Below, in pieces: positions 29,768 through 38,664 of a stretch of DNA of 64,000 nucleotides (positions are counted from its first letter, which is position 1; the number at the start of each line of letters is the position of its first letter). The translations under genes were made by a program, and so were the position numbers. A model generated the notes under the pieces. That model was given only the letters and a program-made list of their open reading frames with translations, made no database searches and was not told where the DNA came from. Source of the DNA: Pelomonas sp052436255 (GTDB lineage Bacteria; Pseudomonadota; Gammaproteobacteria; Burkholderiales; Burkholderiaceae_C); the NCBI GenBank assembly GCA_052436255.1, contig JBQVNP010000004.1, positions 41,175 through 105,174 on the forward strand, in the 5' to 3' direction.

Positions 29768-30741
29768 TGGATGAGGTCCTGATCGCCTCGGTGCTGGCGT
29801 CCACCTTGCGTGTCAGCGCGCCGCTGCTGCTGTGCGCGATGGCGGGGGTGCTGTCCGAGCGTGCCGGCGTCGTCGACCTGGGCCTGGAAGGCAAGATGCT
29901 TTTCGCCGCGTTCGCCGCCGCGGCGACGGCCTCGGTCACGCATTCCACCGCTTTCGGCTTGATGGCCGCCATCGTCGTGGCCTGCTCCGCTTCCTTGGTC
30001 CACGGCTTTGCCTGCGTGACCAACCGCGGCGACCAGGTCGTCTCCGGCGTCGCGCTGAACATGATTGCCGCCGGCCTGACGGTGGTGTTGGGCATCGCCT
30101 GGTTCCAGCAGGGCGGCCAGACCCCGCCCATCGAGGCCGACGTGCGCCTGACCGCTCTCGCCACGGGTTTTGCCGAGCCGCAGCCGGGCCACTGGTTCGC
30201 CGCCGTCTTCGGCCACGGCCTGCTGAGCCACAACGTGCTGGTCTACGTCGCCTTCCTGATGGTCGCGGCCGTCTGGTTCTTCCTGGAGCGCACCCGCCCG
30301 GGTCTGCGCCTGCGTGCCGTCGGTGAGAACCCCGCGATGGTCGAGGCCGCCGGCATGTCGGTGCAGGGCCTGCGCTACCAGGCGCTGCTGATGAACGGCG
30401 TGCTCTGCGGCCTGGCGGGCGCCTATCTGACGCTGGCGCAGAACGCGTCCTTCTCGCCCAACATGACCGCGGGCCGCGGCTTCATCGCGCTGGCCGCGAT
30501 GATCTTCGGCAAGTGGAAGCCCCTGCCCACCATGGCCGCCTGCCTGCTGTTCGGCTTCCTGGATGCGGTGGCCATCCGCATGCAGGGTGCGCAGTTGCCC
30601 GCTGCACTGGGCGGCGGGGAAGTGCCGGTGCAGCTGATCCAGGCGCTGCCCTATATCTTGACGGTGGTGCTGCTGGCCGGCTTCATCGGCTCGGCGATCG
30701 CACCCAAGGCGCTTGGCAAGCCGTACGTGAAGGAGCGCTGA
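29767..30741 (+). CDS. ABC transporter permease 2 (nucleoside uptake)
   Basis: 324 residues; ATG at 29767 within TGATG, so translation is probably coupled to permease 1. Typical marks are LLLCAMAGVLSERAGVVDLGLEGKM near the N-terminus, NRGDQVVSGVALNMIAAGLTVVLG, RAVGENPAMVEAAGMSVQGLRY, and FSPNMTAGRGFIALAAMIFGKW. It completes the ABC importer. The cytidine deaminase gene begins one base after its stop. Confidence 0.92.
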   Translation: MDEVLIASVLASTLRVSAPLLLCAMAGVLSERAGVVDLGLEGKMLFAAFAAAATASVTHSTAFGLMAAIVVACSASLVHGFACVTNRGDQVVSGVALNMIAAGLTVVLGIAWFQQGGQTPPIEADVRLTALATGFAEPQPGHWFAAVFGHGLLSHNVLVYVAFLMVAAVWFFLERTRPGLRLRAVGENPAMVEAAGMSVQGLRYQALLMNGVLCGLAGAYLTLAQNASFSPNMTAGRGFIALAAMIFGKWKPLPTMAACLLFGFLDAVAIRMQGAQLPAALGGGEVPVQLIQALPYILTVVLLAGFIGSAIAPKALGKPYVKER

Positions 30742-30742
30742 A

Positions 30743-31159
30743 ATGGAACTGACCCAAGACCTGCTGGACCGCCTGCTCGCCGAATCCCTGCGCGCCCGGG
30801 AGTTCTCGCATTCGCCCTACTCCAATTACAAGGTCGGCGTGGCGCTGCTGGACGAACAGGGCCGCATCCACATCGGCGCCAACATGGAGAACGCATCCTA
30901 CCCGCAGGGCTGGTGCGCCGAGCCCTCGGCGCTGACGGCCATGATCATGGCCGGCGGCAAGCGGGCCAGGGCCGTGCTCGTGACCGGCCCCGGCCCCGAC
31001 GTCATCACCCCCTGCGGTGGCTGCCGCCAGAAGCTGCGGGAGTTTTCCATTCCCGACGAACTCATCATCATTGCCGGCGATCCTGGCGGCATCCGCCAAC
31101 GCTGGACCCTGGCCGAACTGCTGCCCCACAGCTTCGGGCCAGCCCACTTGCATTTCTGA
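30743..31159 (+). CDS. cdd: Cytidine deaminase
   Basis: 138 residues, the length of the small tetrameric cytidine deaminases. It deaminates cytidine and deoxycytidine to uridine and deoxyuridine. Substrate and zinc motifs are HSPYSNYKVGVALLDEQG, GANMENASYPQGWCAEPSAL (zinc ligand Cys and catalytic Glu in CAE) and PCGGCRQKLREF (two more zinc cysteines). Follows the importer permeases without a gap. Confidence 0.95.
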   Translation: MELTQDLLDRLLAESLRAREFSHSPYSNYKVGVALLDEQGRIHIGANMENASYPQGWCAEPSALTAMIMAGGKRARAVLVTGPGPDVITPCGGCRQKLREFSIPDELIIIAGDPGGIRQRWTLAELLPHSFGPAHLHF

Positions 31160-31167
31160 GGTTTCCC

Positions 31168-32004
31168 ATGATCGACAACAAAAACCTCGACGTCGCCATC
31201 ACCGCGAGCGTCGAGAAGCTGCAATCCCTGTTCGGCAATGCCCCCGAGGTCGCCGTCGTGCTCGGCTCCGGCTGGGCCGGCGCGGTCAGCCAGGTGCAGG
31301 ACGCCAAACATCTGTCCTACGCCGAACTGTCGGCCTTTCCTCAGCCCAAGGTCGAAGGCCATGTCAACGAGATCGTTGTCGGCAGGATCGGCGAGCAGCG
31401 TGTCATCTTTCTGCGCGGCCGCGCCCACACCTACGAGAGCGGCGACTGCACCGGCATGGCGGGCGCACTGCGCACCCTCAAACGCTGGGGCGTCAGGCTT
31501 CTCCTGCAGACCAATGCTTCCGGCTCCCTGCGCGGCCACATGCCGCCCGGCAGCCTGATGCTGATCGCCGACCACATCAACGCACCGCAGCGCAGCCCGC
31601 TGGTGGGTGAGCAGGGCAGCCATCGCTTCGTCGACATGAGCACGGCCTATGACCCCGAGCTGCGCAAGCACGCGCTCCTCATTGCCAAGCGCGAGAACCT
31701 GATGCTGGGCGAGGGCACCTACTGCTGGGCGCTGGGCCCGCAGTTCGAGACGCCGGCCGAGATCCGCATGTTTGCCGCCTGGGGCGCGGACGCCGTCGGC
31801 ATGAGCACCGTGCCCGAGACCATCCTGGCCCGCCATGCCGGCCTCAAGGTGATGGGCGTGGCGCTGATGACCAACATGGCCGCCGGCCTGTCCGCCGAGG
31901 CGCTGACACATGACCTGACCCTGAAGCAGGCGCAGATTTCTGGCGAGCGCGCGTCGGCCTTCCTGGCGGCGCTGGTGTCCAGCTTCGCGGACCTGGAGCT
32001 ATGA
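31168..32004 (+). CDS. Purine nucleoside phosphorylase (class I PNP)
   Basis: 278 residues from the ATG at 31168; the frame upstream overlaps cdd and is not coding. It cleaves purine (deoxy)ribonucleosides with phosphate. Marks are VAVVLGSGWAGAV (phosphate loop), VIFLRGRAHTYESGD, LLLQTNASGSLRGHMPPGSLMLIADHIN, YCWALGPQFETPAEIRMFAAWGADAVGMSTVPETILARHAG and VALMTNMAAGLS. This is the PunA/XapA class, trimeric in characterised members. The last codons overlap deoC (ATGA). Confidence 0.92.
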   Translation: MIDNKNLDVAITASVEKLQSLFGNAPEVAVVLGSGWAGAVSQVQDAKHLSYAELSAFPQPKVEGHVNEIVVGRIGEQRVIFLRGRAHTYESGDCTGMAGALRTLKRWGVRLLLQTNASGSLRGHMPPGSLMLIADHINAPQRSPLVGEQGSHRFVDMSTAYDPELRKHALLIAKRENLMLGEGTYCWALGPQFETPAEIRMFAAWGADAVGMSTVPETILARHAGLKVMGVALMTNMAAGLSAEALTHDLTLKQAQISGERASAFLAALVSSFADLEL

Positions 32005-32765
32005 CTGCCGATCTCAAGGCTGCGGCCCGCACGGCGCTGGCCTGCCTGGATCTGACCAGCCTGAATGACGCCGACTCGGCCGAGGACATCGCCGCGCTCT
32101 GCCGCCGTGCGCAGACCGTTCATGGCCCGGTGGCCGCCGTCTGCGTGTGGCCGCGCTTCGTCGCCCAGGCGCGTGCGGCATTGCCGGCGGCGATCAAGGT
32201 CGCCGCCGTCGCCAATTTTCCGGATGGTTCCATCGATCTGGCCGCCGCACTGGCCGACGTGGCCGAGATCGCCCAGGCCGGCGGCAACGAGGTCGACGTC
32301 GTGCTGCCCTGGCACGCGCTGCTGGCCGGCCACAGCAACGACGTGGGCGACTTCCTGTCTGAGATTCGCTTCGCCAGCCGCCCGCTGACGCTCAAGGTCA
32401 TCATCGAATCGGGTGAGTTGCAGACGCCGGAACGCATCGCCCAGGCCACGCGTCTGGCGCTGGCGGCGGGTGCCGACTTCGTGAAGACCAGCACCGGCAA
32501 GACCCGGGTCGGCGCCACGCCCGCCGCTGCCGCCGTCATGCTCAAGGAGATTGCCGCTAGCGGCTTGTCTTCGGCCGGCTTCAAGGCCTCGGGTGGCGTG
32601 CGTTCCGTGGCCGACGCTGCGGGCTATATCGCCCAGACCGAAGCCGCCCTCGGCGCTTCGGCGCTCAATCCGCAACGCCTGCGCTTCGGCGCCAGCGGCC
32701 TGCTCACCGATATCGAATCCGTTCTCTCTGGCGCTGAATCCGCCGCGGTCACCGCCGCCTACTGA
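32001..32765 (+). CDS. deoC: Deoxyribose-phosphate aldolase
   Basis: 254 residues; ATG overlaps the PNP stop. It splits 2-deoxyribose 5-phosphate into acetaldehyde and glyceraldehyde 3-phosphate. The catalytic Schiff-base lysine lies in ADFVKTSTGKTRVGATPAAA. Other marks are AAVCVWPRFVAQAR, IKVAAVANFPDGS, EVDVVLPWHALLAG, LKVIIESGELQTPERIAQAT and KASGGVRSVADAAGYI. Its substrate is produced by the thymidine phosphorylase gene directly downstream, after phosphopentomutase, which is not in this window. Confidence 0.95.
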   Translation: MTADLKAAARTALACLDLTSLNDADSAEDIAALCRRAQTVHGPVAAVCVWPRFVAQARAALPAAIKVAAVANFPDGSIDLAAALADVAEIAQAGGNEVDVVLPWHALLAGHSNDVGDFLSEIRFASRPLTLKVIIESGELQTPERIAQATRLALAAGADFVKTSTGKTRVGATPAAAAVMLKEIAASGLSSAGFKASGGVRSVADAAGYIAQTEAALGASALNPQRLRFGASGLLTDIESVLSGAESAAVTAAY

Positions 32766-32768
32766 ACC

Positions 32769-34079
32769 ATGCTCGCTCAAGAAATCATCCGCGCCAAGCG
32801 CGACGGCCGGGCGCTCGACGAAGCGCAGATCAACCATTTCGTCCGCGGCCTCGTCGACAACTCCTGGAGCGAAGGCCAGGTGGCCGCCCTCGGCATGGCC
32901 GTTTTCCTGCGCGGCATGGGTCGCGACGAAGCGGTGCTGTTGACGCGCGCCATGATGAACTCCGGCCGCGTCATGCGTTGGCCCGACATGCCCGGCCCGG
33001 TGCTCGACAAGCACAGCAGCGGCGGCGTGGGCGACAAGGTCAGCCTGATGCTGGCGCCGATGGTGGCGGCCTGCGGCGGCTATGTGCCGATGATTGCCGG
33101 GCGGGGGCTTGGCCACACCGGTGGCACCGTCGACAAACTGGAAGCGATTCCCGGCTACACGACCACGCCCGACCCGGCACGCTTCGATCAGATCGTGCGC
33201 TCGCTGGGCTGCGCCATCATTGGCCAGACGGCCGACCTCGCGCCTGCCGACAAGCGCTTCTACGCGACGCGCGACGTGACGGCCACGGTCGAGAGCGTGC
33301 CGCTGATCACCGCCAGCATCCTGTCCAAGAAGCTGGCCGCCGGCCTCGAAGGGCTGGTCATGGACATCAAGTGCGGCAACGGCGCTTTTGCTGCCACACC
33401 CGAGTTCGCGCGTGAGCTGGCCGAGAGCATCGTCGCGGTCGCCGGCGGCGCGGGCCTGAAGACGCGCGCGCTGATCACCGACATGAACCAGATCCTCGGC
33501 AGCGACGTCGGCAACTCCCTGGAAGTCATCGAGACGATCCGCTATCTGAAGGGCGAGTACCGCGAGCCGCGCCTGCACGATGTGACGCTGGCGCTGTGCG
33601 CCGAGATGCTGGTGCTGGGCGGCCTGGCTGCCAGCACGACGGCAGCACGCGTGAAGCTGCAGGCTGCGCTGGACTCCGGCGCCGCCGCCGAGAAGTTCGC
33701 GAAGATGGTCGTTGCGCTGGGCGGCCCGGTCGATCTGATGGAGCGCCCCGCGGCCTATCTCACAGCCGCACCCGTCGTGAAGCCCGTGCCCGCACCGCGC
33801 GCCGGCGTGCTGACGACCATGTCGACCCGCGATCTGGGCGTCGCCATCGTCGAGCTGGGCGGCGGCCGCCGCAAGGCCGGCGATGCGATCGACATGCGCG
33901 TCGGCTTCTCCGAGGTGTTGCCTGTCGGCACCCGTGTTGCCACCGGCGAGCCTCTGGCGTTGATCCACGCCGCCGATGATGCCGCTGCTGACCGCGCCAT
34001 CGCGTCCTACCTCGCCGCCTGCATGCTGGGCGATGCCGACGTCGCCGCCACGCCCATGGTCATGGCCGAGGTCGGCTGA
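32769..34079 (+). CDS. deoA: Thymidine phosphorylase
   Basis: 436 residues. It catalyses thymidine plus phosphate to thymine plus 2-deoxyribose 1-phosphate. The family signature is visible as DKHSSGGVGDKVSLMLAPM and AGRGLGHTGGTVDKLEAIPG; other marks are IIRAKRDGRALDEAQINHFV at the N-terminus, LVMDIKCGNGAF, ALITDMNQILGSDVGNSLEVIETIRYL and the C-terminal GGGRRKAGDAID. It lies 3 bp after deoC, and its TGA overlaps the trmB start. Confidence 0.95.
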   Translation: MLAQEIIRAKRDGRALDEAQINHFVRGLVDNSWSEGQVAALGMAVFLRGMGRDEAVLLTRAMMNSGRVMRWPDMPGPVLDKHSSGGVGDKVSLMLAPMVAACGGYVPMIAGRGLGHTGGTVDKLEAIPGYTTTPDPARFDQIVRSLGCAIIGQTADLAPADKRFYATRDVTATVESVPLITASILSKKLAAGLEGLVMDIKCGNGAFAATPEFARELAESIVAVAGGAGLKTRALITDMNQILGSDVGNSLEVIETIRYLKGEYREPRLHDVTLALCAEMLVLGGLAASTTAARVKLQAALDSGAAAEKFAKMVVALGGPVDLMERPAAYLTAAPVVKPVPAPRAGVLTTMSTRDLGVAIVELGGGRRKAGDAIDMRVGFSEVLPVGTRVATGEPLALIHAADDAAADRAIASYLAACMLGDADVAATPMVMAEVG

Positions 34080-34777
34080 TGGACGATGACGAGGTCAAGC
34101 AGGACGCGCGACCGCGCCGCGAAATCAAGAGCTTCGTGACCCGGCCGGGCCGCATGGGCACGGGCCAGATCAAGGCGCTGGCCGAGCTGGGGCCCAAGTT
34201 CGTGCTGCCCTACAAGGTCGAGCGGCTCGACCCAGCCGCGACCTTTGGCCGCAGCGCGCCGCTGGTGCTGGAGATCGGCTTCGGCATGGGCGGCGCCACT
34301 GCCGACATCGCCGCCACGCTGCCCGACCATGATTTCATCGGCTGCGAAGTGCACGAGCCCGGTGTTGGTGCGCTGCTCAAGCTCATCGGCGAGCGAGAGA
34401 TCAGCAATATCCGCATCGTCCAGCACGACGCCGTCGAGGTGCTGCGCGACATGGTGGGCGACGCCGCACTTGACGGCGTGCATATCTTCTTTCCCGACCC
34501 TTGGCACAAGACGCGCCACAACAAGCGACGCCTGATCCAGGCGCCCTTCGTCGCCAAGCTGGTGCAGCACATCAAGCCCGGCGGCTACCTTCATTGCGCG
34601 ACCGACTGGCAGCCCTACGCCGAGCAGATGCTCGAAGTCCTGTCTGCCGAACCCGCGCTGGAAAACACCGCCAGCGGTTACGCTGACAAGCCCGCCTACC
34701 GCCCGCTGACCAAGTTCGAGGCCCGCGGCCTGAAGCTGGGGCATGGCGTCTGGGACCTGGTGTTCAGGAAGCGTTGA
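34079..34777 (+). CDS. trmB: tRNA (guanine-N7-)-methyltransferase
   Basis: 232 residues; ATG shares a base with the deoA stop (TGATG). It methylates G46 of tRNA using SAM. Marks are RREIKSFVTRPGRMGTGQ, LVLEIGFGMGGATADIA (SAM loop), DFIGCEVHEPGVGALLKLI, VHIFFPDPWHKTRHNKRRLIQ (the hallmark PDPWxKxRHxKRR) and GGYLHCATDWQPYAEQML. A housekeeping gene carried at the end of the nucleoside run. Confidence 0.95.
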   Translation: MDDDEVKQDARPRREIKSFVTRPGRMGTGQIKALAELGPKFVLPYKVERLDPAATFGRSAPLVLEIGFGMGGATADIAATLPDHDFIGCEVHEPGVGALLKLIGEREISNIRIVQHDAVEVLRDMVGDAALDGVHIFFPDPWHKTRHNKRRLIQAPFVAKLVQHIKPGGYLHCATDWQPYAEQMLEVLSAEPALENTASGYADKPAYRPLTKFEARGLKLGHGVWDLVFRKR

Positions 34778-35991
34778 TGACAAGTCCACTGCACGGCAAA
34801 CACATCCTCCTCGCGATGACCGGCGGTATCGCCGGCTACAAGATCGCCGAGCTGACGCGCCTGTTCGTGAAGGGCGGCGCGACGGTGCAGGTCATGATGA
34901 CCGAGGCGGCCGAGCAGTTCATCACCGCCGTGACCATGCAGGCCCTGTCCGGCCGCGCTGTCTATACAAGCCAGTGGGACGCGCGGCCCGACAACAACAT
35001 GGCCCACATCAACTTGAGCCGCGAAGCCGATGTGATGCTGGTGGCGCCGGCCAGCGCCGATGCCATCGCCGCGCTGGCACAGGGCAGGGCGGACGACCTC
35101 ATCAGCCTGACCGCGCTGGCCCGCCGCATCCATGAATGCCCGCTGCTGGTCGTGCCGGCGATGAACCGCGAGATGTGGGCTCACCCGGCCACGCAGCGCA
35201 ACGTCGCGCAGATCAAGGTCGACGGCGCGACCGTCATCGGCCCGGCCAGCGGCGACCAGGCCTGCGGCGAAATCGGCGACGGCCGCATGCTCGAAGCTCA
35301 CGAGATCTTCGACGACGTTGAGGCCCTCCTTGCGCCCAAGACGCTGAGCGGCAAGAAGCTGCTGGTCACTGCCGGCCCGACCTTCGAGCCCATCGACCCG
35401 GTACGCGGCATCACCAACCACAGCAGCGGCAAGATGGGTTTTGCCATCGCCCGCGCAGCCGTCGAGGCGGGTGCTGAGGTGACGCTGGTGGCCGGCCCTG
35501 TGCACCTGCCCACGCCGCGTGGTGTGCAGCGCATCGACGTGCAGAGCGCGCAGCAGATGTTCGACGCCGTGCTGCCGCTGGCGGCTCACCAGCACGCCTT
35601 CATCGCGACGGCCGCGGTGGCCGATTGGCGCCCTGCGCAGACCCACGAGCACAAGCTGAAGAAGACCGAGGGCGGCGCGACAGCCCCGACCATCGCAATG
35701 GCCGAGAACCCGGACATCCTGGCGGCCGTCGCCAAGTTGCCCAAGCCACCTTATTGCGTCGGCTTCGCCGCCGAGAGCCAGAAGCTCGCTGAACACGCCG
35801 ACGCCAAGCGTCGCCGCAAGGGCATTCCGCTGATCGTCGCCAACCTCGGCCCGGCCACCTTCGGCCGCGACGACAACGCGCTGTTGCTCATCGACGAGCA
35901 GGGCCAGCGCGAACTGCCTGAAACGGGAGGTCGGGCCGACAAGCTCAGCCTCGCCCGCGAGCTGATCCAAGAACTCTCCACACGACTCTGA
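34777..35991 (+). CDS. coaBC: Phosphopantothenoylcysteine decarboxylase / phosphopantothenate-cysteine ligase
   Basis: 404 residues from the ATG at 34777, sharing a base with the trmB stop; a TTG codon lies just upstream but ATG is preferred. It is the bifunctional CoA biosynthesis enzyme. The CoaC part (1-185) shows ILLAMTGGIAGYKIAELTR, NLSREADVMLVAPASADAIA and the PAMNREMWAHPATQRN motif. The CoaB part (190-404) shows VTAGPTFEPIDPVRGITNHSSGKMGFAIA and ATAAVADWRP, with the CTP-binding region KLKKTEGG. Confidence 0.95.
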   Translation: MTSPLHGKHILLAMTGGIAGYKIAELTRLFVKGGATVQVMMTEAAEQFITAVTMQALSGRAVYTSQWDARPDNNMAHINLSREADVMLVAPASADAIAALAQGRADDLISLTALARRIHECPLLVVPAMNREMWAHPATQRNVAQIKVDGATVIGPASGDQACGEIGDGRMLEAHEIFDDVEALLAPKTLSGKKLLVTAGPTFEPIDPVRGITNHSSGKMGFAIARAAVEAGAEVTLVAGPVHLPTPRGVQRIDVQSAQQMFDAVLPLAAHQHAFIATAAVADWRPAQTHEHKLKKTEGGATAPTIAMAENPDILAAVAKLPKPPYCVGFAAESQKLAEHADAKRRRKGIPLIVANLGPATFGRDDNALLLIDEQGQRELPETGGRADKLSLARELIQELSTRL

Positions 35992-36440
35992 TGCACGCTA
36001 TCGACCTGCAAGTGCTCGACGCCCGCATGGCCGAGCAGATCCCCGCCTACGCCACACCCGGCAGCGCCGGCCTCGACCTGCGCGCCTGCCTTGACGAAGC
36101 TATTCAGCTGGCCCCGGGCCAGACGACGCTGATCCCGACGGGCCTGGCCATCCACATCGCCGACCCCGGCCTGGCGGCCATCATCCTGCCGCGCTCGGGT
36201 CTGGGGCACAAACATGGCATCGTGCTGGGCAACCTGGTCGGCCTGATCGACAGCGACTACCAGGGCCAGCTCATGGTCAGCTGCTGGAACCGCGGCCAGA
36301 CCGAGTTCACCATCCAGCCCTTCGAGCGCATTGCCCAGCTCGTCATCGTGCCAGTCGTGCAGGCGAGCTTTCGCCGCGTCGACAGTTTCGACTCGTCCGA
36401 ACGGGGAGCCGGCGGCTTCGGCTCCACCGGCAAGGTATAG
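35991..36440 (+). CDS. dut: dUTP diphosphatase
   Basis: 149 residues; start overlaps the coaBC stop (TGATG). It hydrolyses dUTP to dUMP and pyrophosphate. The five trimeric dUTPase motifs are present: TPGSAGLDLRAC, PTGLAIHI, PRSGLGHKHGIVLGNLVGLIDSDYQG, NRGQTEFTIQPFERIAQLVIVP and the C-terminal glycine-rich ERGAGGFGSTGK. Last gene of the rightward run; a terminator hairpin follows. Confidence 0.96.
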   Translation: MHAIDLQVLDARMAEQIPAYATPGSAGLDLRACLDEAIQLAPGQTTLIPTGLAIHIADPGLAAIILPRSGLGHKHGIVLGNLVGLIDSDYQGQLMVSCWNRGQTEFTIQPFERIAQLVIVPVVQASFRRVDSFDSSERGAGGFGSTGKV

Positions 36441-36443
36441 AAA

Positions 36444-36461
36444 AGGCGCCGGGAGGCGCCT
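36444..36461. terminator. Bidirectional terminator hairpin between dut and the SlyD-like gene
   Basis: AGGCGCC-GGGA-GGCGCCT forms a 7-bp GC stem with a 4-base loop in a 27-bp gap between two convergent genes. On the minus strand it is followed by TTTTC, so it best fits termination of the leftward SlyD-like gene, and it may also stop the dut transcript. Confidence 0.6.
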
Positions 36462-36467
36462 GTTGCT

Positions 36468-36989
36468 TCAGTGGATCGGTTCGTCCGGCGGCGCGCCGGT
36501 CTGCACCATGAAGATGGGCTCGCCGACCGAGCCAGCCTCGATTTCCTGCTCCGTCGCCGCGCGCACATCGAGCAGCGTCAGGTGCATGCGCAGGCCGATG
36601 CCCGCCAAGGGGTGGTTGCCGTCGAGCACCACATGCGCCGGGTAGACCTCGGTCACGGTGTAGACCACCTGCTCGGGCATGCCTTCGGTGACGGCGCCTT
36701 CCGGCAGGCCCTCGATCTGCAGGCCGGGTTCCACCCCTTCGGGGAAGAGGCTGCGCGCCTCGAAGCAGACGAGGTTGGAGTCATAGTCGCCAAAGGCCTC
36801 CTCCGGCTGCAGTGCGAGATCGGTCTCGAAGCCGACCTCCTGTCCCTCCAGCGCGGCCTCCACCTTGGCAAACAGGTCTTCCCCGCCAAGCAGGAACTCC
36901 ATCGGTTCGGCCAGCTCGTCGATGAGCTGGCCCTGGGCATCTTCGAGTCTCCAACGCAGGGAGACGACACAGGGGCGGGTCGCTTGCAT
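36468..36989 (-). CDS. FKBP-type peptidyl-prolyl isomerase, SlyD-like
   Basis: 173 residues from the ATG at 36989 (MQATRPCVVSLRWRLEDAQG). FKBP half-domains are visible on both sides of an inserted flap: GQLIDELAEPMEFLLGGEDLFAKVEAALEGQEVGFETDLALQ-type blocks, EEAFGDYDSNLV, then VTEVYPAHVVLDGNHPLAGIGLRMHLTLLDVR. This is the SlyD architecture, but there is no long His/Cys metal-binding tail. Prolyl isomerase and chaperone activity is expected. Divergent from the RoxA-like gene with 40 bp between starts. Confidence 0.85.
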   Translation of the reverse strand: MQATRPCVVSLRWRLEDAQGQLIDELAEPMEFLLGGEDLFAKVEAALEGQEVGFETDLALQPEEAFGDYDSNLVCFEARSLFPEGVEPGLQIEGLPEGAVTEGMPEQVVYTVTEVYPAHVVLDGNHPLAGIGLRMHLTLLDVRAATEQEIEAGSVGEPIFMVQTGAPPDEPIH

Positions 36990-37029
36990 GGGCGAGATTT
37001 TCGCACGCGGCCCTCGGCACAATGACCGT

Positions 37030-38145
37030 ATGCAGATAGACCTCCCGACCTCGATGCTCGCCGGCCTGAGCCCGGCCCAGTTCATGCGCAAGCACTGGCA
37101 GAAGAAGCCGCTGCTGGTGCGCCAGGCTTTCACCGCCGTGGCGCTGCCGGCGTCACTGAAGGAGCTGGCGGCGCTGGCCGCTCGCGACGATGTCGAATCC
37201 CGCCTCGTGACCGCCTTCGAGGGCGAATGGAGGCTCAAGCAGGGCCCCATCGCGCGCCTGCCGGCCATGAGCAAGTCCGGTTGGACCCTGCTGGTCCAAG
37301 GGCTCGATCAACACCTGCCCGAGGCGCGAGCGCTGCTGGATCAGTTCCGCTTTGTGCCCGACGCGCGCCTGGATGACCTGATGCTGTCCATCGCCAGCGA
37401 CGGTGGTGGCGTGGGCCCGCATTTCGATTCCTATGACGTCTTCCTGATCCAGCTTGCCGGCCGGCGCCGCTGGCGCATCGGCGCGCAGCGTGATGCGGTG
37501 CTGCACGACGATGTGCCGCTGAAGATCATCGCGAACTTCAAACCCGAGGAGGAGTTCGTCCTCGAGCCGGGTGACATGCTCTACCTGCCGCCCGGCTGGG
37601 CGCATGACGGCGTCGCTGTCGGCGCTGGGTGCATCACCGGCTCGGTGGGTTTTCGGGCGTCGACGGCCGAGGGCCTGGCCGCCGAGCTGCTGCCGCGCCT
37701 GATGGACGAGATCGGTGAGACCGGCAAGCTCTACGCGGACCCGCGCCAGGAGGCTGTCACCGAGCCGGGCTGCGTGCCGGCGGCGCTGTCGGACTTTGCG
37801 CGCCGCGCCGTCGAGGCAGCGCTGCAACGGCCGCAGGCGCTCGAGCGGGCCTTGGGAGAGGCGTTGACGGAACCCAAGGCTACCGTGTGGTTCGAGCCCG
37901 GTGAGCCGCTGCCGCTGGGGCAGGGCGCCGTTCTTGACCGCCGCAGCCGCATGCTCTACGACGCGGCTCATGTCTTCCTCAACGGTGAGAGTTTTCGCGC
38001 CGGCGGCCGGGACGCAGCGCTGATGCGTTGTCTGGCCAACCAGCGCCTGCTCAGCGCGGCCGAGGTTGCGCGTTTGTCGCCGGAGGCGCGCGAACTGCTC
38101 GACCAGTGGACCGAGGACGGCTGGGTGCAGCCGATGACACCATGA
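37030..38145 (+). CDS. roxA: JmjC/cupin ribosomal oxygenase, RoxA/YcfD-like
   Basis: 371 residues from the ATG at 37030. The N-terminus reads LAGLSPAQFMRKHWQKKPLLVRQAF, the standard entry of this family. The Fe(II)/2-oxoglutarate site is in GPHFDSYDVFLIQLAGRRRWRIG (His and Asp) and MLYLPPGWAHDGVAVG (second His), with a C-terminal winged-helix-like region. RoxA of E. coli hydroxylates an arginine of ribosomal protein L16; that role is assumed here from family similarity. The next gene overlaps its stop (ATGA). Confidence 0.85.
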   Translation: MQIDLPTSMLAGLSPAQFMRKHWQKKPLLVRQAFTAVALPASLKELAALAARDDVESRLVTAFEGEWRLKQGPIARLPAMSKSGWTLLVQGLDQHLPEARALLDQFRFVPDARLDDLMLSIASDGGGVGPHFDSYDVFLIQLAGRRRWRIGAQRDAVLHDDVPLKIIANFKPEEEFVLEPGDMLYLPPGWAHDGVAVGAGCITGSVGFRASTAEGLAAELLPRLMDEIGETGKLYADPRQEAVTEPGCVPAALSDFARRAVEAALQRPQALERALGEALTEPKATVWFEPGEPLPLGQGAVLDRRSRMLYDAAHVFLNGESFRAGGRDAALMRCLANQRLLSAAEVARLSPEARELLDQWTEDGWVQPMTP

Positions 38146-38636
38146 ATGCTCAGAGCTTCGCCGGCCGCCCGGACTTCCAGCGCCTGTTGATCGAAAGCCT
38201 GGCCTGGGCCGCCGAACAGGGTTGTCGCGAGTTGCATGCATGGGATGCGAGCTTCGTCGATTGGCCACTTTCGGATGCGCAAGCCCTCGCTGCGCTGGTG
38301 GCCTGGGCCAGGTCGGGGCGCCAGCTGCATCTGCTGGCATTGCACTACGACGACATCGTGCGGCGTCACCCCCGCTTTGTCCGCTGGCGGCGTGAATACG
38401 CGCACTGCGTGACGGCGCGAGCGGTCGACCCGGAGGTCCGCGTGGAGGCCGCCCCCCAGAGCCTGCTGCTCGCTGCTGGTGCCGAGTCCACGCTGACACT
38501 GCGTCTCTTTGACCGCCGTCTGTGGCGGGGCGAGATCAGCGTGGATACCGCCCAGCGATTGCGTGGACTGGAATGGTTTGATGCCCTGGCGCAACGCTCC
38601 AGCGATTCATTTGCGCCTACAACTTTGGGGCTCTGA
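38142..38636 (+). CDS. Conserved hypothetical protein downstream of roxA
   Basis: 164 residues from the ATG at 38142, overlapping the roxA stop. There is no signal or membrane segment. The protein is Trp/Arg-rich and begins FAGRPDFQRLLIESLAWAAEQGCRELHAWDASFVDWPLSDAQA. The block LLALHYDDIVRRHPRFVRWRREYAHCVTARAV recalls phospholipase D/conflict-associated or MIT-like fragments only loosely; I do not recognise it. Coupling to roxA suggests a related housekeeping role. Confidence 0.7.
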   Translation: MNAQSFAGRPDFQRLLIESLAWAAEQGCRELHAWDASFVDWPLSDAQALAALVAWARSGRQLHLLALHYDDIVRRHPRFVRWRREYAHCVTARAVDPEVRVEAAPQSLLLAAGAESTLTLRLFDRRLWRGEISVDTAQRLRGLEWFDALAQRSSDSFAPTTLGL

Positions 38637-38658
38637 ACGTTCGTGACATATGCACCCC

Positions 38659-38664
38659 TATAAT
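38659..38664 (+). promoter_or_regulatory. Consensus -10 box upstream of the alanine-rich lipoprotein
   Basis: A perfect TATAAT lies 23 bp after the stop of the preceding gene and about 135 bp before the lipoprotein ATG. The bases at the expected -35 position (AACGTT) are a poor match. If used, it would give a leader of roughly 130 nt containing a short inverted repeat (GGTGCA...TGCACC near 38730-38773). Confidence 0.45.
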
